Source of the DNA: Adiantum capillus-veneris
Taxonomy: Eukaryota; Streptophyta; Polypodiopsida; Polypodiales; Pteridaceae
Direction: 5' to 3'
DNA length: 64,000 bases
Assembly: GCA_014529385.2 (NCBI GenBank)
Contig: CM043966.1
Coordinates: 39,984,037 to 40,048,036, forward strand
Made by a program: the position numbers and the translations under genes
The notes under the pieces: model-generated
The model's input: only the letters and a program-made list of their open reading frames with translations
Told to the model about the DNA's origin: nothing
Database searches by the model: none
Shown here: in pieces, positions 22,015-31,543 of the stretch
Numbering within the stretch: position 1 is the first letter of the stretch
How the letters are laid out: every line of letters starts with the position of its first letter

Positions 22015-22295
22015 TGTACACAGTGGGAGTAGTCCCCAAACGATAACTCATTCTAGTGGCTTGGCTAAATTGACAATTACCCAGCCAATTACTGTGATAA
22101 TGGTACAATGGATAGTCAATCAGAGGCCCAATCCGATATATCTAAATAGGGCCATTTACTTCATTTACCATAATAACCATGACCAGTACTCTTCTTGTCT
22201 CAAGACCACATAAGGGTAAAAACGGCACCCACTCCTTATTCATAATTTGGGGTGAATAATCACCAAAAGTTCGGCATGCCCATACAAAAACAAGG
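22015..22295 (+). mobile_element. LTR start fragment, copy 1
   Basis: Begins TGTACACAGTGGGAG after a polypurine tract and matches the start of the LTR at 22985 for about 280 bp. It then stops abruptly and the polyprotein tail begins again (copy 2). Confidence 0.7.
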
Positions 22296-22984
22296 ATTAG
22301 ATGAGTTACTGAGATTAGATGAGATCACACAGTGAGCTATGCTTGAACAAGAGGTGGTTGAGTGGACAAGTAAGCATTCGTATGACAACAAGATCAAAGT
22401 AAGAGAGTTCAAGAAGGGGACTTAATGTTGCTCTATCAGTCTTAGTTAGGCCCAAAGAAACCTAATCTTAAAGTGGCTTGGTGAGGTCTGAATTTAATGC
22501 AAATCACAGACAAAGATTAAATGAGTTACTGAGATTAGATGAGATCAGGCAGTGCGCTATGCTTGAGCAAGAGGTGGTTGAGTGGAGAAGGAAACATTCG
22601 TATGACAGAAAGATCAAAGTCAAAGAGTTCAAGAAGGGGGACTTAATGTTGCTCTATCAATCTAAGTTAGGCCCAAAGAAACCTAATCTGAAAGTGTCTT
22701 GGTCAGGTCCTTATGAGATCAATTGGGTTTTCAAATCAAATGGGTTTTCTCAAATGGCACAATTAGATTGAAAGATTTATCAAGGTTATTGTTGCTAGGG
22801 GTCTACAATGGAGTCAAAATCAAATTGCACTACGCCAGACCTAGTGAAGCCCCAACAACACTAGTCTCGAGATCAATTCAGAATCTGAAGAAGAACCTCT
22901 GAATTTGTTTTAGATTGTTAATTTTCAGTAGCACGTTAAAATTTTTGGAAATTTTCTAAAATTTAAAGAAAGGGAGGAAGGAAA
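22296..22984 (+). repeat. Polyprotein tail copies 2 and 3
   Basis: Copy 2 (about 22296-22485) repeats the DELLRLDEI to LGPKKPNLK part of copy 1. Copy 3 (about 22486-22984) repeats it again with more downstream sequence, the polypurine tract and the LTR start. The offset between copies 1 and 3 is about 955-970 bp. Copy 3 has the longest intact frame (22478-22771). This is a tandem duplication at the 3' end of element D. Confidence 0.8.
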
Positions 22985-23981
22985 TGTAGATAGTGGGAGC
23001 AGTCTCCAAATGAGAATTCATACTGGTGGTTGAATTAATAATTACACAGCCAATTACTGCAAATAAGGATACAATGGATAGTCAATCAGAGGTCCAATGC
23101 AACAACTCTAAATAGGGCCCATTACTTCATTTACCATAATAACCATGAGCAATCCTCTTCTTATCGCAAGACCACCTAAGGGTAAAAACGACACCCATTC
23201 CTTATTCATAATTCGGGTTGAATATATCACCAAAAGTTTGGGGTGCCCATACACCAAACCAATTGCCCATAAAACTGGGCAGCTCCCCTAGAATAAGAAC
23301 GGTATCCTAACATATGTAGAAACATCAAGACATAACAAAGTAGAGACTCATCATTCATGGGGGCAACCGACTTATCTTTGGCCATATAGCAATCCTTATT
23401 CATCAAAATATACCAAGGAGTTGGATGTGTCTTGAGACAAGTTATTTTAAGGATGATCAATCATATCTTTCCTAATTCAATCAGTTTAACCAAACAGTTC
23501 TTTTCTTATTTACAACCAAGTGTACATTGGTTCCTTGAAAGATACCCTTTTGGTTTTTGGCCAATTTGTCTTCTCCTAATCCTCATCCACTCTTTAACAT
23601 ATGCAATGTTATTATTTAAACAATTTGAATTATCTAACTTAATTTATAATGAAGACCCATCTGAGACTGGTCACATATCTATTGGATCCTTGGGGCCCGA
23701 ACACTCTCGTTCATTGGCCTATTACTGGATCTGGCCTCATCGTCAGTGGAGGCCCTAGCCCTCTTTGGAATATTATCATTGTCCTCAATCTGCTGGTTTG
23801 CCTTGGTCCTCTTGGGATCCATGACTTTGTATCCTTATAAAAGGACGTATGATTATTAGGTAAAATATCAAACTTGACTTTACCCTAGTGATTCACTTAA
23901 TTTCTCTTTTCACAAAAAGCTTTGGCAATTTGTAGCCATGATTGATAATATTTTTGACTTAATAATTTATTGATTGTTTAT

Positions 23982-24268
23982 GGGTGAAAGCATGTTACCT
24001 GTCGCGCTTTCTGTGCTAGTTAACAGCTTCAAGTTAGCACATCTTCAAAAAGTTGGGCGTCCGGTAAACTTTTTACAAATAATATCAAAATTTGTCGGAA
24101 GTTGTACATTTGGATTCCTTGTTTCAAGTGCTTTCTATTGATATATCATATGTCATAGATCTTGGAGATGTAGCTCAAGTTATTGTACTAGTTAGCATAT
24201 GTCAAAATTGTGCTAGTTAGCATTGTCCGGGAAATGAAAAAGCATGAGAGGTTAACATGCTTTCACCC
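23982..24268. mobile_element. MITE, 287 bp
   Basis: Terminal inverted repeats GGGTGAAAGCATGTTACCT (left) and, reversed at the right end, GGGTGAAAGCATGTTAACCT differ by one extra base. Inside, CTAGTTA and AGTTAGCAC motifs are also mirrored. The element is flanked by TTAT on both sides (23978-23981 and 24269-24272), a likely target duplication. It has no coding capacity. The superfamily is not assigned. Confidence 0.75.
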
Positions 24269-24489
24269 TTATATACATAAGATATTTTTATCCTAGATTC
24301 CTTAAAGGGTTTTTAGACTCCACTAATTATCTCATATATTCTTGAGTCTGTTTCCTAGTTTCCCTCTTTTAAATAAGTCAAAAAATGGCTTATTTTTTAT
24401 TTGATATTTATTATAATAGTTATTTCCTAAAGATATAATTATTTCAACTCCCTAGCATAATATTACACATCCAATAATTTTTCCAAAAT

Positions 24490-25400
24490 CTTATAAATGT
24501 ATTTACTATTTATCTGAGGTGATTTTTAGTCAAAAAGAGGTTTTTTGAGCTAAGATAATTATTTAAAATAATTAATTAATTATGAAGTAATTATCACAGT
24601 TTATTTATACTTATATCCACTTGTGATGAATATCTCATTAACTTTTTATTATGTTTACTAATTATCTTGATTGAATATTCATTCAAAAACAAGGTTTTTG
24701 GACTAAGATAATTACTTAAGCTAATTAAGTAATTATGAAATAATTAGCATGAGATATTTATACTTAGATATTCTTCTGAAAAATATCAGTTTAACTTTTG
24801 ATTATATTTGCTAATTATCTTGATTAAAATTCATACAAAAGTAGGGTTTCTGGGCTAAGATATTTACTTAAAATAATTAATTAATTATAATCTAATTATC
24901 TCTAGTTTTTACCATTTATATCTATCGGTGATAAATATGTCATTAACCTTATATTACTAATTATCAAATTCAACCAAAAACAAGGTTTTTGGGCTAAGAT
25001 AATCACATAAACTACTTAAGTGACTATGAGCTTATTATCTTGAGTTTTTCACACTTAGATCTATCTTTGATAAATATATCATTAGCTTTCAATCATGTTT
25101 ACTAATTATCTTTATTAAAACTCAGCCAAAAACAAGGTTTTTGGACTAAGATAATTAGTAAAAATAATTAGCTAATTCAATTCTAATTATCATAGCCTAT
25201 TTACACTTATTTCTTTCATTGATAAATATCTCATTAACTTTTCATTATGTTTACTAATCATCTTCATTAAAATTTAGTAAAAAATAGGGTTTTTAGACTA
25301 GGATAATTAGTAAAATTGATTAGCTAGTTAAGTGCTAATTATCACAAATTATTTAAACTTATTTATTTCATTGATAAACTAATTTTTTCATTAATTTTAA
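24490..25400. repeat. Field of about six diverged ~150-bp tandem repeats
   Basis: Copies are recognised by AAAACAAGGTTTTTGGACTA or close variants near 24529, 24685, 24838, 24971, 25122 and 25274, so the spacing is about 133-156 bp. Each is followed by an AT-rich palindrome (for example TAATTACTTAA/TTAAGTAATTA around 24709-24735) and then by a TTATACTTA...GATAAATAT...CATTAACTTT block. The copies are clearly diverged. The field lies in the U3 part of the long LTR. Confidence 0.8.
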
Positions 25401-26560
25401 GGCTAAAAATAATTATTTTTTTCCTAAATAAATACTAAAATTAATCAAAAAAATTAAGACATAATTGTCTCAACTTCCTAAGAAGATAAAAAAGTTTGTC
25501 TAAATCTCTTGTAACTAACTAAGCTTAAATGGTATAATTTTCTCTAATTAAGGCTAAAATTGATTAATTTCAACCCTATGGATTAATAATTAATTAGATT
25601 AATCATTCTAATCATAATTTGAATAATCAACAATGTCTTAGTATTAAGAGTGTAATTTATAATAAATAGAGGTTTAATTTTCTTAATTAATTAGATTAAT
25701 TAAGAAAACTAAATATAGACTAGTATATTTCAACTAATTAATAGGGGTTAGCATTAATTACCTTTGTTAATTAACTAGAGTTTTTCTCTCTAGTAATTTT
25801 TGGGCAGAGTCTCTCTATGTTAGAGAGATTTGGCTAGCTCTCTGAGTCTGAGTGAAAATAAGATTCCTAGGGGATCTATTTATAGGTTTCTGGCAAGGAA
25901 GGCTCAATTTAGCAACCTCGGGAAACCCCCCATCCCTAGAGCCCTTCACTCCTAAATATGTCTTTGGAAACTTCATAATGTCACCTCACAACACATGCCC
26001 AGCTTGGTTGGTCAAAACTGCTAACTTTTGTTCACTTTAATGATTTAACTAGAAATATCTGGCCCATGTGCTTAAAAATATCTACTAAGACATGTGAAAA
26101 GTCATGTACTTTAAAAATTAATCAAAGTTTTTAGTTCTCTTTGTAAATTAAAGTAACTATGAAAAATTTCAGGGGAAAGAGCGGGGTCAATTTTTGACCA
26201 AATTCAGTTTTGAAAATTTCTAGCTATAGTATTATCATGCTTAAGATTTCAAAAATACCAATCTTTGTTATAATTGGGCAAGTTCTCATTGACTTTTGAA
26301 ATCAATCGCCTTTAATTAGGTTTTACCAGCAAGCTAAGACAGACATCATTTTTGTAACATGAATATCATTTTGCGGAGTTCTCTTTGTAAAACATTTATT
26401 ATTTTGATAAATCACGAATATTGTAACTCCTATTTTCTCGGATAAACTCTATAATTAATGAGCCGGGGCTACAAGCTTCCAGATTGTATCAGCCAGTCAT
26501 TACCCAACTTTGGAAGAACTCCAGATTATTAGTTTTGACCACCCAAAAACCTTGGCTAAG
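25401..26560. other. AT-rich U3 part of the LTR, no gene
   Basis: Rich in TTAATTA and AATTAATTA words. A 62-codon open stretch at 25852-26040 has no recognisable domain. Nothing else stands out before the TATA box. Confidence 0.5.
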
Positions 26561-26561
26561 G

Positions 26562-26569
26562 TATAAAAG
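26562..26569 (+). promoter_or_regulatory. TATA box of the long LTR
   Basis: TATAAAAG in a GC-poor LTR, followed about 45-70 bp later by a pyrimidine-rich CTTCTCTCC stretch. The position, about 730 bp before the primer site, fits a retrotransposon transcription start. Confidence 0.6.
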
Positions 26570-26879
26570 CCAATTTTTGTAATTTTTTTACAAGTTTTGG
26601 ATAAGAAATACACAACGTGAGCTAATGACGCTCACTTCTCTCCTTCTCGCACTTCCTACTCCCTCCTCGGTTGTCACATTGCGACTGCATTTGTTGCATT
26701 GCAACCTCGTAGGTAAGAGATCTATGCATTGACGTAAGCAGTTTACAATATTTCATAGCTTTTGATGTCGCCAACCTGCAGCCTAATTTCATCACAACTA
26801 GGAATTTACACTTTTAAATCGGAAACTAAGCATAGGTGGGATATTAGGGCATCATTGCTAAGCATTTAGATGCATTATA

Positions 26880-26934
26880 GGTCGAAAATGACTAGGTCAA
26901 AAATGACTAGGTCAAAAATGACTAGGTCAAAAAT
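26880..26934. repeat. 15-bp minisatellite
   Basis: The unit GGTCAAAAATGACTA is repeated about 3.7 times, the first with one change (GGTCGAAAATGACTA). It lies in the R/U5 part of the LTR. Confidence 0.9.
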
Positions 26935-27296
26935 CCACTGCTATTAATAATCGCAATATTGGAACTTGACCTAAAGTGGGGTTTGAGACTATAAGCACGT
27001 GTGCTTAGGTATTATAAACTTGTCCTAGAAGTTTCATTAAGTTTGGATGTCATTTGATACTCTAACGGATGTGATTTGTTTACCGATTGAGCGATTGGCT
27101 TTTGGTGATTTCAGTCCACTTGAGTGTAGCTTGAGTTAGATGCAATTTGTTAGTTGTTTTCCGAGAGATTGACAACCTCTTGTAGCCTCTATGTACTAGT
27201 CGAGTCAGCTTCGTCCCATGGATTGACACATTAATCGTGGTTCTCGCTAATACTGCAATAAGATAGGATGGTGAGGTTAGACATGCATCCCACATT

Positions 27297-27314
27297 TGGC
27301 GCCACTGCCGGGGA
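27297..27314 (+). other. Gypsy E primer binding site
   Basis: TGGCGCCACTGCCGGGGA is two bases from TGGCGCCGTTGCCGGGGA, the primer site known from plant Athila/Tat-type gypsy elements and attributed to an aspartate tRNA. It follows the LTR end after two bases. Confidence 0.75.
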
Positions 27315-29261
27315 TCGAAGAGACCTAAACTAGGGGAAAACACAAGCATCTTGTGTAAGTTGTTGTTTAACTTCCTCTAGGTTCGCGTAGAGTTCAAAAC
27401 TTTCTTTTACAAACCGCATAGCTTTAGATTGTTGTCTTTTGCTGTGTAGAGGTAGCTTGAAAGTAATCATACTTGCTGAGTTCCTTTAGGAGTGTAGGAT
27501 TGTAGAATTAGATTAGGATTTTGGGAATGATTGGTAGACAAGAGAAGTCTTAAGATCAGTGCTTAGAGAAACATAAAACACAAGAAAACGAGTATTTGTG
27601 GACACTTTCTACAACCCCATTGCATGAGAATCTAAGAGTAGGTTAAGTAGGATCCGAGGTGGATTTCAGAACATTTCTCTTGCTAAAAGAATCAAGTGTG
27701 ACTTGTTATTGGAAGTTACAGAAATTCAGGTCTACGGCTAGAAATAGCTCAAAAAGACTCGAAACCACTCAATCCGACTAGAGCGACTGGAGTGTAAGCC
27801 TAAAAGTTGTCTGAACCAGTTGGTAAGCTCAAAGACACTTCGAGGTAAAAATTACAAGAATTGGCCAAAACTCAGATTATTTACTTTTTCTTGATATTTT
27901 AGGCCAAATTAAGTTTTGGCTTGATTCATAGGCTTAAAATAGCTCATATAAAGACTGTCTTTGAAAAAAAATGCAAAAACGTGTTCATTTTAAGCCTAAA
28001 GTCAATAATCGTGATTATTAACTTTCTGCTCTAAATTGACCAAGGTTCATACCATTGACTCATTGCATGTGTACAAACAACTTTTGCAAAGGCCCAAGAG
28101 ATTTGGATCACTAAACTGGCAAAAAACTGGGTAAAAACTTAAAGTTGTACCGACTTTTTGAATCTTGAGTGTGAATTGGGGAAAAATTTGTCCAAACTTG
28201 TTGAAAATTGATTCATAGGCTTATATTGATGTGATAAACATGTGTACATGCTCAGTTCACCAAAAAGATGCAAAAATTTATCAGAAATAAACAATCCCGA
28301 TTATTTACATCTGCCCTATTTTTTAACTTTTTTGGACCAAGTCAGCATACCACTAGTTTTACCATGTTGTAATAAGCCCACAAACCAAATTTGGTAAGAT
28401 TTGGCCCACTGGATTGAAAATTGTGACTAAAACTACAAAGTTAGTCTGCGACGAACATATAATTGATGACCAATTGACAAAAAAATATCCAAACTTGATG
28501 AAAGTTGTGAACTTAACTAAAGGTGCTTAACAGATCTGTGTCAAAGTTGGGATAAAAAGTTGCAAAATTATAGCTGGAGTAAATAATCGTGATTACGTAC
28601 ATTTGCTTCAGAACTTGATGATTTTGCAAATTTGGGTATACCACAAGCTCAAGCATATCAAGTAGACCTCACAAATCAATTTCGGTGAAATTTGGATCCC
28701 AAAAGTGAGACTTAGGCGAGATTCTTGAAATCACAGTCTGCAAACACAAAACAGTTAATACACTTGATCAAATTTGTCCAAACTTGTGGAAACTTGTCTA
28801 GGGACTTTAACAAGTTGTATACTTTCCAAACCAATCAAAAAAGTGCAAAAAGTTGACAAAAGTAAATAATCGTCAATTTTGACTTTTGAGCTTATGTAGT
28901 GTTGGACCAACATAATATAAAGCCACAGGGCAATTTTGGGTTCAATCGGATCAAAATTGGTACAGATACACTCGGTTTCCAAGTTACAGATCAAACCTTT
29001 GCTTTTTTGCTAAAGTCGAATTTGAAAGTCAAATATTGACTCCCAGAGCTCGATTTGAAATGATACACTGAGTCCAATCAAGAGAGTAGAAAAAACTCTT
29101 TTGTCTTTATAGAAGAATAGCTAACTTGATCAAAGTTGTATAGGAATCAGGTTTCAGACGAGGAATCAGTGGCTTGACAGAAAGTGACAATTGAATCAAG
29201 TGGAAATTGGTGACAACTCAATCCAAAGGTGAGTACTCTATTCAGGGCTTCATAAGTCCAT
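27315..29261 (+). other. Gypsy E long leader with repeats
   Basis: Almost 2 kb separates the primer site from gag. Diverged repeats recur roughly every 285 bp, each holding a version of TAAATAATCGTGATTA, near 28005, 28298, 28578 and 28861. Other shared parts are CAAACTTG.TGAAA, GATTCATAGGC and a G.ACCA.. segment. No gene is recognised. Confidence 0.6.
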
Positions 29262-30590
29262 ATGAACCTTAGATCTGGTCGTGTACTAGGAAATCAGGGC
29301 ATACTTAGAGAAACCTCCAGTAGAGTATCTACCGAAGAAAGCATGAATCAAGGCAATTCCTTGCACACAATTCCTGAAGAAGTCTCAAACACTTTTTCAG
29401 ATTCAACATCCGAAATATCTTCTTACTCAACTCACTCGGAAACTGGAACGACAGTGTGCTGTAAGCATATACTATCTATTTACAATACTAACCGTCATGG
29501 AGCCCAGGTTTACTTGGACCGTAACGAGGAGTATGCTATTTGCATTGATGATCATGGTATTGAGTTCAAAGAAGAGATTAGGGCAAACAAACTGTACATG
29601 GACAGAAATGGAACTCAGTATTTACAAGTCGAAAACCCTGACGTGATAGACAAATGGGGGTTAGAAGTAAACACCATAATCCCAGATATGTCAGCAAAAG
29701 AAGGATCACCAACTTAAGAATTCGAGGGATACGATCAAGCCGACTTGAAGCCTTTGAAACGGCTTAGTACGGATACTCCTAGGATCAGAGTCAATTGTTG
29801 GGAAGATAGAAACATAAAAGATATTCTGTGGACTTCTCATGCCAAACCAGGACAACTAACAGCCATGAATATCATCTATATCTTCAAGATCAAAGATAAG
29901 GGATCAACAGACCTACCAACCTACCTGTTTAGGGATTGTTATAACAACAACTATGTTATGATGACTCCTCAGGAGGTAGAACAAACCATATACCAAGGGT
30001 ATTCCATACAAGATTGGATATTGGGGCAAGGACCAGAGATAATTCCAAGAGATGAACACCATGAGAGATCATCTGAGAGTAATGTGAAGAAACAAGAAAC
30101 CACCTCATCACGTAGAAACCTGGGTGACACTAAAGCCAGTCCAGGGCTACATGAGTCACTATTTCCAACAGATTGGTTTGAAGGACTCCGAACAGGACCG
30201 ACTACCAGGAGACGGGGAGTTGAACCAAACAGACACATCGGAACAGATGATTTTCAGAAATGGGTCAGAAAATACAGTGGATTAGGAGATCCATATGACC
30301 ACTTAACAAGTTTTAAGCAAGTGTTAAGAGCAGAGTGTATATTCAATTTCCATACTCAACTAGAGGGGTTTGGAATGGAATTAGAAGGAAAAGCATTGAC
30401 ATTGTTCCAAAACATTCCACCAAGGTCAATCATGGACTTGAACACATTAGCTCAAGGATTTGTAGCTTCTTGCTCCAAAACGGGGATCAAATATAATACG
30501 ATAGCTCAAATCTACAGCTTTAAACAAAAACATGGTGAGTCTGTTAGGGATTGTCAACTCGAATCAAACAATACATTGCCAGATGCCTAG
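29262..30590 (+). pseudogene. Gypsy E gag, N-terminal and central part
   Basis: One frame runs from MNLRSGRVLG to the stop at 30590, broken by one TAA at 29715-29717. The last 130 residues hold the gypsy gag domain: FQKWVRKYSGLGDPYDHL, then ELEGKALTLFQNIPPRSI and FVASC. These match the retrotransposon gag pattern (GDP-x-x-H, L-x-G-A, W/F-x-x-L). Gag forms the particle around the RNA. The 250-residue acidic N-terminal extension has no recognised domain. A frame change near 30555 moves the rest into another frame. Confidence 0.75.
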
Positions 30591-30908
30591 AGCTGGAGAT
30601 ACATGCAAAAGAACGACTTGTTTCTTTGTTTCTGGAGGGACTGCTAAACAAAGAACTTAATGCTATACTCTATAGTAAAAAGCATACAACCCTAGAAGCG
30701 TGTGTGTCAGATGCTATTGACTTAGGAGACAATTGCAAAATTTTCAATGAAGAAGATGTCCCTAAGGATAACCAAAGTGAGAAAAAAACATCCACTAAAC
30801 TAGCACAAGTGGGAACGGCTGTTGCGGCACCATTCTCAGCCATAGAAGGTATGCTAAAAAGCATGAACGACATGCTGAACAACATGCAAAAATCACCTAT
30901 TAGGGGAG
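30551..30908 (+). pseudogene. Gypsy E gag continued after a frameshift
   Basis: Reads RIKQYIARCLELEIHAKERL, then FLEGLLNKELNAILYSKK and ACVSDAIDLGDN, the C-terminal half of the gag domain, about one base out of frame with the upstream part. It ends where copia-2 begins at 30909. No continuation of gypsy E is seen after copia-2. Confidence 0.7.
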
Positions 30909-31230
30909 TGTTGAGATGTCGAGCTCTACACCTTGAGCTGGCATCCACTACGGGTCTTGGCCGCTTACGGCATTTACTCACTGGCGCGTTAGGTGACCGA
31001 CACGGAGGATCTCTGCCAGTGATTCTACAGCTGGACTACACTTATAGTGCCAGCCTAGTACGCTTCTAGCAAGTTCACACTTAGTGACCGCATGTACGTA
31101 TGTGCTACTTTTTAGGTTTAGCACTTAGTCATTTTGTACGCTCTTTTCTGTGAAGAAGAAGAAGAAGCTTTCCATCTCTTTGTGCTTTGTGCTTGTCTTG
31201 TGTAGCTCTCTTGCATCCTCATTCTTTACA
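30909..31230 (+). repeat. Copia-2 5' LTR
   Basis: TGTTGAGATGTCGAG to TTCTTTACA. The end abuts the primer site. Confidence 0.95.
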
Positions 31231-31242
31231 TGGTATCAGAGC
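31231..31242 (+). other. Copia-2 primer binding site
   Basis: TGGTATCAGAGC, complementary to the 3' end of initiator methionine tRNA. Identical to the copia-1 site. Confidence 0.95.
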
Positions 31243-31543
31243 CTAGTGCAGGCAAGAGAGGCTCAGAGAGCAAGAGCATCACAATCCCTTCGTTTGCAAT
31301 CCACGACCAGATGCCGAAGGCGCCCCACGTAGCGAAAAAAATTTTAGGGGTTTTTTGTACAAGTTTTTGAACAGGTCTCCAAAGTGCAGTACACAAAGAT
31401 TTACTGTACAAGTACAGTGGTTGTATGTACGCTTGATTGTGGACACTCGTTGAGTGTAGAAAGCGTTACACGTACCACGATAGCAGGTTCAGCAGATTTG
31501 CAGGTTTTTGCACATTGCAGCTATTTTGTCTTAGTGCTTCAAG

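Larger units (their letters stand above)
19500..22984 (+). mobile_element. Ty3/gypsy element D, 3' half
   Basis: Plus-strand order: gag zinc knuckles (about 19540-19640), RT from the palm onward (19645-20130), RNase H (20194-20457), integrase (20823-21440) and polyprotein tail, then a polypurine tract and LTR start. Protease and the RT N-terminus are missing between the knuckle and the RT. The tail and LTR start occur in up to three copies (21540-22984). The element shares integrase style with gypsy B and lies head to head with it. Confidence 0.75.
22985..27294 (+). mobile_element. Long LTR (about 4.3 kb) shared by gypsy D and E
   Basis: It starts TGTAGATAGTGGGAG after the polypurine tract of element D and ends ATCCCACA directly before a gypsy primer site at 27297. 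It therefore acts both as the 3' LTR of D and the 5' LTR of E. The size fits the long LTRs of Tat/Ogre or Athila-type elements. A TATA box at 26562-26569 lies about 730 bp before the end. It holds a MITE (23982-24268), a field of ~150-bp repeats and a 15-bp minisatellite. Its extent is inferred from its two ends only, because no second full copy is in the window. Confidence 0.55.

Noticed and set aside
24490-25400. CRISPR array
   Set aside because: The repeats are about 150 bp, diverged and contiguous, without unique spacers of regular size; the context is a plant retrotransposon.
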